55,945 nt of DNA from contig NZ_AWFX01000042.1 of assembly GCF_000463115.2 (NCBI RefSeq), positions 259,984-315,928 on the forward strand. Reading direction: 5' to 3'. Source of the stretch: Franconibacter helveticus LMG 23732 (lineage in GTDB: Bacteria; Pseudomonadota; Gammaproteobacteria; Enterobacterales; Enterobacteriaceae). A program made the translations under genes and the position numbers. Positions within the stretch are counted from its first letter, which is position 1. Each line of letters begins with the position of its first letter. Below, piece after piece: positions 1 through 7,441 of the stretch. The notes under the pieces were generated by a model that was not told the origin of the DNA, ran no database searches, and worked only from the letters and a program-made list of their open reading frames with translations.

Positions 1-10
1 CCAAGCCGGA

Positions 11-190
11 AGGTCTGCCCCGGAGGGGTCGATTTTGCGAGCCGGGAGCCGGGATTGTTAAGGGGGCGGCGGCGAGCCCCCTTAACACGTTCGCCTGAAG
101 GAAGGGTACATATAAAAACAACGCCTTAGCGAACGGAACCTTTCTCCACCCTCATATAGAGCCGAACAGCAGCCCCACGGCGAACGGAAC
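11..190. repeat. Structured dispersed repeat, copy A
   Basis: This is the first of two 160-base near-identical blocks (core 31-190; second core 411-570). The core opens with GATTTTGCGAGCCGGGAGCC, followed by a long hairpin (arms 58-67 and 76-85, loop GGCGGCGA), a conserved CACGTTCG, a stretch containing ACATATAAA, and two copies of GCGAACGGAAC about 50 bases apart. A small CCCC-GGA-GGGG hairpin lies just before the core at 18-28. No convincing ORF uses the block. The function is unknown. It could be an intergenic repeat family or a structured RNA. Confidence 0.75.
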
Positions 191-329
191 AATCCACCAA
201 CCCTTCACCTTTCCAGCCAGAACTTCAGGTTAAGTAAAACACGCACATCGCAGCGAAATTTGGGTCCGGCCTCAAAATCGCCTCAGCTTTTTCACGGTGG
301 CCGGGGCGCACCGGCTGGACCCGGTGCGA

Positions 330-363
330 GGGCATGTCGGCACAGGGACGTGCCGTCATGCCC
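330..363. repeat. Long inverted repeat between the two structured repeats
   Basis: Arms 330-343 and 350-363 pair over 14 positions with a single mismatch, around the six-base loop AGGGAC. No T-run follows, so it does not look like a simple terminator. It sits between the two copies of the 160-base repeat and may belong to the same composite element. Confidence 0.6.
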
Positions 364-390
364 GACCCGAAGCCAGCGGGGAAAAGATGA

Positions 391-575
391 GGTTTCCCGC
401 TTCAGCGGGCGATTTTGCGAGCCGGGAGCCGGGGTTGCCAGGGGGCTGGCGGCGAAGCCCCCTGGCACGTTCGCGTGAGAAAAGCTGACATATAAAGACA
501 ACGCCATGGCGAACGGAACCTTTCACCACCCTCATATAGAGCCGAACAGCAGCCCCCACGGCGAACGGAACCTTT
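391..575. repeat. Structured dispersed repeat, copy B
   Basis: This is the second copy of the repeat (core 411-570, the same 160-base length as copy A). The long hairpin has arms 437-447 and 456-466. The loop GGCGGCGA is identical to copy A, but three base pairs of the stem are changed on both arms together. The small preceding hairpin (396-400 with 405-409) also has a different but still paired sequence. GCGAACGGAAC occurs near 509 and at 561, and a degenerate third copy lies near 610. Nothing recognisable follows between 620 and the small gene at 808. Confidence 0.75.
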
Positions 576-807
576 CACCTCCTCACATAACTCCAACCAA
601 CAGCCGCTCCGGCGAACGTACCCGGGCAGCGCCTGCCAGCCCAAAACCGCGGCTCCGCTGACTCACCCCTTTCATCACGGCCACACTTTTGTGCGATGGC
701 GCGCCTCGCAGAAGTGTCCGAAACTGCCACACCTGACCAGGAATTGTCCGAATAAAAAAAGACGCCGCGCGCTTCGTATACAGTTGAAGGAGTGGAGGGA
801 GAAACTG

Positions 808-1029
808 ATGAACAGACAAGATATCTATTCGTTAACCAACTTTGATTTTCTGGCTAGCAGTTTTGCCCGTATGAACGGACAAGGACGACACATTGATATT
901 CGCGCCGTCACCGGAAATATGAGCAAGGAGCAATCCGCCTGGTTTATAGAACGCTACAATTTCTACCGCACGCAGGGGCAGATGAAGGCAATGAAAGCCG
1001 CCCAGGCAGAAGCAGAAATGTGGGCGTAA
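808..1029 (+). CDS. Small conserved-looking protein of unknown function (73 aa)
   Basis: I do not recognise this protein. The ORF is open from 691, but the ATG at 808 is preceded at good distance by GGAGGG (794-799), which favours a 73-residue product. It is soluble, without signal peptide or membrane segment. It begins [20 protein letters not shown] and has a charged middle part and an alanine/glutamine-rich helical tail. A rho-independent terminator follows at once, so it is probably a single-gene transcript. Its position suggests FumD (YdhZ), but the sequence does not match what I know of that family. It may be a small regulator or stress protein; this is a guess. Confidence 0.6.
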   Translation: MNRQDIYSLTNFDFLASSFARMNGQGRHIDIRAVTGNMSKEQSAWFIERYNFYRTQGQMKAMKAAQAEAEMWA

Positions 1030-1049
1030 CGTAGAGTAAAAAACGTCGA

Positions 1050-1074
1050 AGCGGGTCTCAGAGCCCGCTTTTTT
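1050..1074 (+). terminator. Rho-independent terminator after the small gene
   Basis: The stem AGCGGG/CCCGCT (1050-1055 with 1064-1069) is followed by a run of T to 1074. It ends the transcript of the gene at 808-1029 and isolates the hydN promoter downstream. Confidence 0.8.
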
Positions 1075-1107
1075 GTTGCCTGCCCGCCGTCATTTTCCTC
1101 GTCATAA

Positions 1108-1191
1108 GTGTCGATGACACGCATCAATAATTACCCCGCCTCCTGAATATCTATATATATCAGTTAATTAAAAACTGGCATGGATTATGTA
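1108..1191 (+). promoter_or_regulatory. Possible sigma-54 promoter of hydN with upstream palindrome
   Basis: TGGCATGGATTATGTA at 1176-1191 has the GG of a -24 element, and 10 bases later GT where the sigma-54 -12 element needs GC, so it is a degenerate match. The perfect palindrome GTGTC-GAT-GACAC lies 56 bases upstream (1108-1120) and could be an activator site. In E. coli, formate-hydrogenlyase genes are driven by sigma-54 and FhlA. Assigning FhlA here is inference. Confidence 0.4.
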
Positions 1192-1226
1192 TACCTGCAA
1201 GCGTTAATCCACAGCCGGAGACTATG

Positions 1227-1772
1227 ATGAACCGCTTCATCATTGCTGATTCAAGTAAGTGTATTGGATGCCGCACCTGCGAGGTGGCGTGCGTCGTCTC
1301 TCATCAGCCGGAACAGAGCTGCGCCGCGCTCACGCCGCAAACCTTCCTGCCGCGCATTCACGTTATTAAAGGCGTGAATGTCTCTACCGCCACGATGTGC
1401 CGACAGTGCGAGGACGCCCCTTGCGCCAACGTCTGCCCCAACGGCGCCATCAGCCGCGACGACGATTTCGTTCACGTTCACCAGCAGCGCTGTATCGGCT
1501 GCAAAACCTGCGTCGTCGCCTGCCCGTATGGCGCGATGGAGGTGGTGGTTCGCCCCGTGGTGCGCAACAGCGGCGCGGGCGTGAAGGTGCTGGCGGAAAA
1601 AGCGGAAGCCAATAAATGCGACCTGTGCCATCACCGGGAAGAGGGCCCCGCCTGCATTCAGGCCTGCCCAACCAACGCCATTCTCTGCGTCGATCGCAAT
1701 AAGCTCGCGCAACTCAGCGCCGAGCGCCGCCGCCGCGCCGCGCTGGATGGCTTCAATCACCTGGCTTTCTAA
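1227..1772 (+). CDS. HydN, four-cluster ferredoxin of the formate/hydrogen pathway
   Basis: A 181-residue iron-sulfur protein (E. coli HydN has about 175) with four CxxCxxCxxxC-type motifs, the first at C12, C15, C18 and C22 and later ones around 52, 84 and 131. Each set should hold a [4Fe-4S] cluster. HydN is thought to pass electrons from formate dehydrogenase H and is needed for its full activity. Two ATGs stand side by side (1224 and 1227); the second gives the family N-terminus MNRFIIAD and better spacing from GGAG. The next gene, a formate dehydrogenase, starts 36 bases downstream. In E. coli hydN is directly followed by hypF. Here a dehydrogenase gene is placed between them. Confidence 0.93.
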   Translation: MNRFIIADSSKCIGCRTCEVACVVSHQPEQSCAALTPQTFLPRIHVIKGVNVSTATMCRQCEDAPCANVCPNGAISRDDDFVHVHQQRCIGCKTCVVACPYGAMEVVVRPVVRNSGAGVKVLAEKAEANKCDLCHHREEGPACIQACPTNAILCVDRNKLAQLSAERRRRAALDGFNHLAF

Positions 1773-1808
1773 GCCGCTGACTTTCACCTTTTAACAGGTC
1801 TGTTACTG

Positions 1809-3959
1809 ATGAAAAAAATCACCAGCGTTTGTCCGTACTGCGGTGCGGGCTGCAAACTGAAACTTGTCGTTGACGGCAACAAAATCGTGCGCGCTGAAGC
1901 CGCGCCAGGCGTCACCAATGAAAACCAGCTCTGCCTTAAAGGGTATTACGGATGGGATTTCCTCAACGATACCCGGCTGCTGACGCCGCGGCTGACCCGG
2001 CCAATGATCCGCTATGAAAAAGGCGGCAAGCTGCAACCTGTCTCCTGGGATGAGGCGATTCACTACACCGCGAAGCGCCTTGCGGAGATCAAAGCGGAAT
2101 ATGGCCCGGGCGCCATTATGACCACTGGCTCGTCACGCGGCACCGGCAACGAAACTAACTACGTAATGCAAAAGTTTGCCCGCGCGGTGATTAACACCAA
2201 TAACGTCGACTGCTGCGCCCGCGTCTGCCACGGCCCTTCGGTGGCCGGGCTACAGGCGACGCTGGGCAACGGCGCCATGAGCAACTCCATCAGCGATATC
2301 GAAAACTCAAAATGCTTGCTGGTGTTTGGCTACAACTGCGCCGATTCCCACCCGATTGTGGCGCGCCGGGTGCTGAAAGCGAAACAGAACGGGGCAAAAA
2401 TCATTGTTTGCGACCCGCGCAAAATCGAGACCGCACGCATTGCCGACCAGCATTTGCAGCTAAAAAACGGCAGCAATATGGCGCTGGTCAACGCCTTTGG
2501 CTATGTGCTGCTGGAAGAAGAGCTGTACGACAAAGAATATGTGGCGCGCTACGCCGAAGGGCTGGAAGCGTACCGCGAGGCGGTGAAAGACTACGCGCCG
2601 GAAGCGGTAGCGCACCTTACCGGGCTGGATGCCCGGCAGATCCGCCAGGCGATGCGAACGTATGCCGCCGCGCCTTCCGCCACCATCATGTGGGGCATGG
2701 GGGTAACCCAGTTCGGCCAGGCGGTTGATGTGGTAAAAGGGCTGGCAAGCCTTGCTCTGCTGACCGGCAACCTCGGGCGCGAGCATGTCGGCGTCGGCCC
2801 GGTGCGCGGCCAGAACAACGTGCAGGGCGCCTGCGACATGGGCGTGCTGCCCGATTTCTTCCCGGGCTACCAGAAAGTGACCGACCCGCAAACGCGGGAA
2901 AAATTCGCCCGCGCCTGGGGCATTGATCCTGCCGCCATGGATGACCAAATCGGCGTGCGTATTACCGAAGTGCCGCATCTGGCGCTACAGGGCAAAGTGA
3001 AAGCGTATTACATCATGGGAGAAGATCCGCTACAGACCGAAGCGGATCTCAGCCTGGTGCGCGAGGGCTTCGCAGCGCTCGACTTCGTGGTGGTGCAGGA
3101 CATCTTTATGACCAAAACCGCGGAAGCGGCGGACGTCTTGCTGCCCGCTACCGCCTGGGGCGAGCATGGCGGCGTCTTTACCTGCGCCGACCGCGGCTTT
3201 CAGCGTTTTGAAAAGGCGGTGGAGGCAAAGGGCGATGTGAAGCGCGACTGGGAGATAATCAGCCTTATCGCCAGCGCGATGGGCTACCCGATGCAGTACG
3301 ACTCAAACCAGCAGATCTGGGATGAGATGCGCGAACTGTGCCCGCTTTTTTACGGCGCAACCTGGGAAAAAATGGGCGAGATGGGCCATGTGCAGTGGCC
3401 GTGCCCGACCCTTGACCACCCCGGCACCCCTTATCTTTACCAGGACAACCGCTTCGCCACGCCAGACGGCAAAGGCCAGCTCTTTGCCGCTCCATGGCGC
3501 GCGCCCGCCGAGCGGCCTGACAGCGCTTACCCGCTGGTGCTTTGCACGGTGCGCGAAGTAGGCCACTACTCCTGCCGCTCGATGACCGGCAACTGCGCGG
3601 CGCTGCAAACGCTGGCCGACGAACCCGGCTTCGTGCAGATGCACCCGCAGGACGCGGAAAAGCTCGGCGTGCAGGATCGCCAACTGGTGTGGGTCAGTTC
3701 GCGGCGCGGGAAAGTGATAAGCCGTGCGGAACTGAACGAACGCATTAACCCCGGCGCGGTTTACATGACCTACCAGTGGTGGATTGGCGCCTGCAACGAG
3801 CTGACGCAGGACAATCTTGACCCCATCTCCGGCACGCCGGAAACCAAATACTGCGCGGTGAAGGTAGAGGCCATCGCCGACCAGCGCGACGCGGAAAGTT
3901 TTGTGCAAACCACTTACAGCGGCATGAAAACCCGCCTGCGGGAGACCATCGGCGCGTAA
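1809..3959 (+). CDS. Formate dehydrogenase H paralogue, cysteine form
   Basis: A 716-residue molybdopterin oxidoreductase colinear with E. coli FdhF (715). The N-terminal [4Fe-4S] ligands C8, C11, C15 and C42 are present, followed by the Mo-bisMGD domains. At the catalytic position the codon 2226-2228 is TGC, giving Cys140-His141 where FdhF of E. coli has selenocysteine 140. The bases after it no longer form the SECIS hairpin seen in the paralogue at 7442-9589, so the enzyme should be made without selenium. It is expected to oxidise formate to CO2 and feed electrons through HydN to a hydrogenase. It lies in line with hydN and hypF. Cys forms of this enzyme usually turn over more slowly than Sec forms. 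Whether this one is active is not shown by the sequence. Confidence 0.9.
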   Translation: MKKITSVCPYCGAGCKLKLVVDGNKIVRAEAAPGVTNENQLCLKGYYGWDFLNDTRLLTPRLTRPMIRYEKGGKLQPVSWDEAIHYTAKRLAEIKAEYGPGAIMTTGSSRGTGNETNYVMQKFARAVINTNNVDCCARVCHGPSVAGLQATLGNGAMSNSISDIENSKCLLVFGYNCADSHPIVARRVLKAKQNGAKIIVCDPRKIETARIADQHLQLKNGSNMALVNAFGYVLLEEELYDKEYVARYAEGLEAYREAVKDYAPEAVAHLTGLDARQIRQAMRTYAAAPSATIMWGMGVTQFGQAVDVVKGLASLALLTGNLGREHVGVGPVRGQNNVQGACDMGVLPDFFPGYQKVTDPQTREKFARAWGIDPAAMDDQIGVRITEVPHLALQGKVKAYYIMGEDPLQTEADLSLVREGFAALDFVVVQDIFMTKTAEAADVLLPATAWGEHGGVFTCADRGFQRFEKAVEAKGDVKRDWEIISLIASAMGYPMQYDSNQQIWDEMRELCPLFYGATWEKMGEMGHVQWPCPTLDHPGTPYLYQDNRFATPDGKGQLFAAPWRAPAERPDSAYPLVLCTVREVGHYSCRSMTGNCAALQTLADEPGFVQMHPQDAEKLGVQDRQLVWVSSRRGKVISRAELNERINPGAVYMTYQWWIGACNELTQDNLDPISGTPETKYCAVKVEAIADQRDAESFVQTTYSGMKTRLRETIGA

Positions 3960-3972
3960 GTGTTTCCTGATA

Positions 3973-4003
3973 GCGCGGGCCGCGTTGGTCCGCGCCTTTT
4001 TTT
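3973..4003 (+). terminator. Strong intrinsic terminator between fdhF(Cys) and hypF
   Basis: A nine-pair stem (3973-3981 with 3987-3995, one G-U pair) and loop GCGTT precede a seven-base T run. It ends ten bases before the hypF start codon, so most transcripts from the hydN promoter should stop here unless there is read-through. Confidence 0.8.
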
Positions 4004-4012
4004 GACGACAAA

Positions 4013-6235
4013 ATGAACAGCAACGGCACAAGTTTACATATTCAGGGCAGGGTGCAGGGGGTCGGGTTCCGGCCCTTTGTCTGGCAACTTGCCCGCAAGC
4101 TTAACCTGACGGGCGATGTCTGCAACGATGCCGCGGGCGTTGAGGTGCGCCTTGCAGGGAAAGAGGGGGCGTTTATCGCCGCGCTTTTCGCCCACTGTCC
4201 GCCGCTGGCGCGCATCGACAGCGTGCAGGCGCGCGCTTTCCACTGGCCGCAACCGCCGCAGGGCTTCACGATCCGCCCGAGCGCGGGGGGCGCGATGCAA
4301 ACGCATATCGTGCCTGACGCGGCGACCTGTCCTGACTGCCTGCGCGAGCTGAATGATCCTTCTGACCGGCGCTACCGTTACCCGTTTCTTAACTGCACCC
4401 ACTGCGGACCGCGCTTTACCATTATTCGCGCCATGCCCTATGACCGCCCGCTTACCGCCATGGCGGGCTTTTCCCTTTGCCCTGATTGCCGCAGCGAGTA
4501 CATCGACCCGGCTGACCGGCGTTTTCACGCCCAGCCGGTGGCCTGCCCGCAGTGCGGGCCGCAGCTTGCCTGGCAGGCAGGTGAAGAGCGCGCGGTAAAA
4601 GAGGCTGCGTTGCAGGCCGCCGTCGCGATGCTAAAAGCCGGAAAGATTGTCGCCATAAAGGGCATTGGCGGTTTTCATCTTGCCTGCGACGCGCAAAACC
4701 CGCAGGCGGTGGCGCGACTGCGCGAGCGCAAGCGCCGCCCGACAAAGCCGCTGGCGGTGATGCTGCCGGACGCCGCCGGCCTGGCACCTGCGCTTAGCGC
4801 GCGGCTTGGCGCGACCAGCGCCCCCATCGTGCTGGCGCGCAAACGCGGTTTGCCTGCCCTGTGCGACGCCATTGCGCCGGGGCTGAGCGAGGTGGGGGTG
4901 ATGCTGCCCGCTAACCCGCTGCAACACCTGTTGATGCAGGCGACGGCGCGCCCGCTGGTGATGACATCCGGCAACCTCAACGGCTTGCCGCCCGCGCTGA
5001 GCAATGAACAGGCGCTTGCCGAACTGGCGACAATAGCGGACGGCTTTTTACTGCATAACCGCGACATTCTCCAGCGGATGGATGACTCGGTGATGCGCGC
5101 TGACGGCGAAATGCTGCGCCGCGCCAGGGGCTTTGTGCCCGACGCCATGGCGCTGCCGCCGGGATTTGGCGCTGCGCCGCCGCTGCTCTGCCTGGGAGCG
5201 GATCTGAAAAACACCTTTTGCCTGGTGCGCGGCGGCGAAGCGGTGCTCAGCCAGCATCTGGGGGATCTGCGCGAAGAGGGCGTTGAAGCGCAGTGGCGTC
5301 AGGCGCTGCGCACGTTGAGCGACATCTATGATTTTCACCCGCAGCGCATTATCGCCGACGCGCACCCGGGGTATCGCACCACGCAGCTTGCCGAAACCAT
5401 GGCGCTACCCGTGACGCGAGTTCTGCATCACCACGCCCATATTGCCGCCTGCCTTGCGGAACACCGCTGGCCGCTGAACGGCGGGCCGGTTATCGGGCTT
5501 GCGCTGGACGGCATCGGCATGGGGACGAATGGCGAGTTGTGGGGCGGGGAGTGCTTGCAGGCGGATTACCGCCAGTGCCAGCGGCTGGGCGGCCTGCCCG
5601 CCGTCGCGCTGCCGGGGGGCGACCTTGCGGCTCGCCAGCCCTGGCGCAACCTGCTGGCGCAGTTTCTTGCTTTCGCGCCCGGCTGGCAGAGTTTGCCGGA
5701 AGCCGCGGCAGTGCTGAATAAGCCCTGGCAGCCGCTGGCGCGCGCGGTCGCGCGCGGGGTGAACGCGCCGCTTGCCTCTTCCGCCGGACGGTTATTCGAC
5801 GCTGTCGCCGCTGCGCTGGGTTGTGTGGAGGAGGCGCAAAGCTATGAAGGCGAAGCCGCCTGTCGGCTTGAAGCGCTGGCGGAGCAGGGCGGCGCGGTCG
5901 CGCACCCGGTGACGCTGCCGCTGCGCGACGGGAAGCCGGACATGGCCGCTTTCTGGGCGCAGTGGTTGCGCTTCAGGGCGCCCGCTTCGGCGCGCGCCTG
6001 GGCGTTTCATGACGCGCTGGCGCAGGGGCTGGCCGCGCTTGCCCGCCACCATGCGCAGGCGCAAAACATTTCCGTTATCGCCTGCGGCGGCGGCGTGCTG
6101 CACAACCAGCTGCTGCGCGCGCGCCTGCGCCATTACCTGCACGATTTTACGCTGCTGTTGCCGCATACGCTGCCTGCCGGCGACGGCGCGATAGCTTTCG
6201 GCCAGGCGGTGATTGCCGCCGCCGCCTTTTCTTAA
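4013..6235 (+). CDS. HypF, carbamoyltransferase of NiFe-hydrogenase maturation
   Basis: HypF (740 residues; E. coli about 750) uses carbamoyl phosphate and ATP to make the thiocarbamate on HypE that becomes the cyanide ligands of the NiFe active site. Domains in order: acylphosphatase-like (about 5-95, with [11 protein letters not shown] at 12-22), two zinc-finger CxxC pairs (about 103-190), a YrdC-like domain (about 200-390) and a Kae1-like domain with HHHAH at 472-476. The start at 4013 gives the normal N-terminus, but no good ribosome-binding site precedes it and a terminator lies immediately upstream. Base composition is strongly GC-rich. The linked nickel permease fits a role in hydrogenase assembly, though no hydrogenase structural gene is in the window. 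Confidence 0.95.
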   Translation: MNSNGTSLHIQGRVQGVGFRPFVWQLARKLNLTGDVCNDAAGVEVRLAGKEGAFIAALFAHCPPLARIDSVQARAFHWPQPPQGFTIRPSAGGAMQTHIVPDAATCPDCLRELNDPSDRRYRYPFLNCTHCGPRFTIIRAMPYDRPLTAMAGFSLCPDCRSEYIDPADRRFHAQPVACPQCGPQLAWQAGEERAVKEAALQAAVAMLKAGKIVAIKGIGGFHLACDAQNPQAVARLRERKRRPTKPLAVMLPDAAGLAPALSARLGATSAPIVLARKRGLPALCDAIAPGLSEVGVMLPANPLQHLLMQATARPLVMTSGNLNGLPPALSNEQALAELATIADGFLLHNRDILQRMDDSVMRADGEMLRRARGFVPDAMALPPGFGAAPPLLCLGADLKNTFCLVRGGEAVLSQHLGDLREEGVEAQWRQALRTLSDIYDFHPQRIIADAHPGYRTTQLAETMALPVTRVLHHHAHIAACLAEHRWPLNGGPVIGLALDGIGMGTNGELWGGECLQADYRQCQRLGGLPAVALPGGDLAARQPWRNLLAQFLAFAPGWQSLPEAAAVLNKPWQPLARAVARGVNAPLASSAGRLFDAVAAALGCVEEAQSYEGEAACRLEALAEQGGAVAHPVTLPLRDGKPDMAAFWAQWLRFRAPASARAWAFHDALAQGLAALARHHAQAQNISVIACGGGVLHNQLLRARLRHYLHDFTLLLPHTLPAGDGAIAFGQAVIAAAAFS

Positions 6236-6252
6236 CTCACAGGATAGCTTCG

Positions 6253-7275
6253 ATGTTCAGAACACTGTTAAGCAGTAACCCCCGCGCGCTTGCGCTATTC
6301 AGCGCGCTGATTTTCGCCAACCTCGCCGCCTGGGGCTGGGCGTTTTTGGCGTTTCACCAGAGCCCGGCGCTGATGGCGGCCAGTCTGCTCGCCTGGTGCT
6401 ACGGCCTGCGCCACGCGGTAGATGCCGATCATATCGCCGCGATCGATAACGTGACCCGCAAAATGATGCAGCGGGGCCAGCGGCCATTTGGAGTGGGCGC
6501 CTGGTTCTCGCTCGGCCATTCCAGCATCGTGGTGCTGGCTTCCATCGCCATCGCTGCGACGGCCGCCGCCATAAAAGAGGATCTGGCCTGGTTTCACGAT
6601 GCAGGCGGCACCATCGGCACGGCGGTTTCCGCTCTGTTTCTGCTGGCGATGGCGCTGGCGAATTTCATTATTTTGCGCGGCGTCTGGCGCAATTTCCGCA
6701 GGCTCAAACGCGGCGAGGCGCTGGATAAAAACGATGACGCGGCGACAGGCGGCGGCGCCATGAGCTGGCTGTTCCGTTCGGTTTTTCGTCTGGTTGGCAA
6801 AAGCTGGCATATGTATCTGGTGGGCTTTTTGTTCGGGCTTGGGTTCGACACCGCAACGGAAATCGGCGTGCTGGGCATCTCCGCCGCCAGCGCCACTCAC
6901 GGGATGTCGATATGGTCGATCCTGGTGTTCCCTGCGCTCTTTACCAGCGGCATGGCGCTTATCGACACCCTCGACAATTTTATTATGGTCGGCGCTTACG
7001 GCTGGGCCTTCAATAAGCCGCAGCGCAAGCTCTATTACAACATGACGATTACCGGCACGTCGGTGGTGGTGGCGCTGTTTATCGGCGGACTGGAAGCGCT
7101 GGGGCTGCTGATGGACAAGTTTTCGCTTTCCGGCGGTCTGTGGCGCTGGGTGGAAGGGGTGAACGACAACCTCGGCGACGCGGGGTTTGTCGTCGTCGGA
7201 CTGTTTCTTCTCTGCTGGCTGCTGTCGTTTGTTAATTATCGCCTGAAAGGCTACGACGCCCTGGTGGTCAGTTAA
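6253..7275 (+). CDS. Nickel/cobalt permease, HoxN/NixA (NiCoT) family
   Basis: A 340-residue inner-membrane protein with about eight hydrophobic segments and the family signature HAVDADH at 54-60 (HX4DH in the second membrane helix), the segment FSLGHSSIV, and LGFDTATEIG further on. NiCoT permeases take up Ni2+ or Co2+ with high affinity. It begins 17 bases after hypF and is probably co-transcribed, which points to nickel supply for NiFe hydrogenase. E. coli uses the NikABCDE transporter for this purpose, so the linked permease is a local feature of this locus. Cobalt as substrate cannot be excluded. Confidence 0.92.
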   Translation: MFRTLLSSNPRALALFSALIFANLAAWGWAFLAFHQSPALMAASLLAWCYGLRHAVDADHIAAIDNVTRKMMQRGQRPFGVGAWFSLGHSSIVVLASIAIAATAAAIKEDLAWFHDAGGTIGTAVSALFLLAMALANFIILRGVWRNFRRLKRGEALDKNDDAATGGGAMSWLFRSVFRLVGKSWHMYLVGFLFGLGFDTATEIGVLGISAASATHGMSIWSILVFPALFTSGMALIDTLDNFIMVGAYGWAFNKPQRKLYYNMTITGTSVVVALFIGGLEALGLLMDKFSLSGGLWRWVEGVNDNLGDAGFVVVGLFLLCWLLSFVNYRLKGYDALVVS

Positions 7276-7285
7276 GGCTTCGACA

Positions 7286-7299
7286 CGTCACTTTTGACG
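7286..7299. promoter_or_regulatory. Palindrome upstream of fdhF(Sec), possible activator site
   Basis: CGTCA-CTTT-TGACG is an inverted repeat about 70 bases upstream of the sigma-54 promoter. This is a plausible distance for an enhancer-binding activator such as FhlA. No T-run follows, so it is less likely to be a terminator of the nickel permease gene. The assignment is inference. Confidence 0.4.
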
Positions 7300-7361
7300 A
7301 AACGCGCGCAGCCGACAGCCGTTTAAGCCTGCCAGCCGCATGATTCAGGCTTACCGGGAGC

Positions 7362-7377
7362 TGGCATGGTTTCTGCA
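7362..7377 (+). promoter_or_regulatory. Sigma-54 promoter of fdhF(Sec)
   Basis: TGGCATGGTTTCTGCA has GG at -24 and GC at -12 with the required ten-base spacing, close to the known E. coli fdhF promoter. It lies about 65 bases upstream of the start codon at 7442. Confidence 0.8.
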
Positions 7378-7441
7378 TTAACGCATTCTGATAAGCGGGT
7401 CGACAGGCCCGCAGAGTAGTTAGTTAACAGGAGCACTACGG

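Noticed and set aside
330..363. The long hairpin as a rho-independent terminator
   Set aside because: There is no T-run on either side and no gene ends nearby.
11..625. The left-end repeats as a CRISPR array
   Set aside because: Repeats are 160 bases long with only two copies, the short sub-repeats are too few and their spacers are similar to each other; no cas genes are present.
260..644. Several short frames inside the repeat region
   Set aside because: They overlap each other on both strands, follow GC-rich hairpins, and have no ribosome-binding sites. The region changes by stem compensation rather than by codon position.
808..1029. The small gene as fumD (ydhZ)
   Set aside because: The position is suggestive, but the amino-acid sequence does not resemble FumD.
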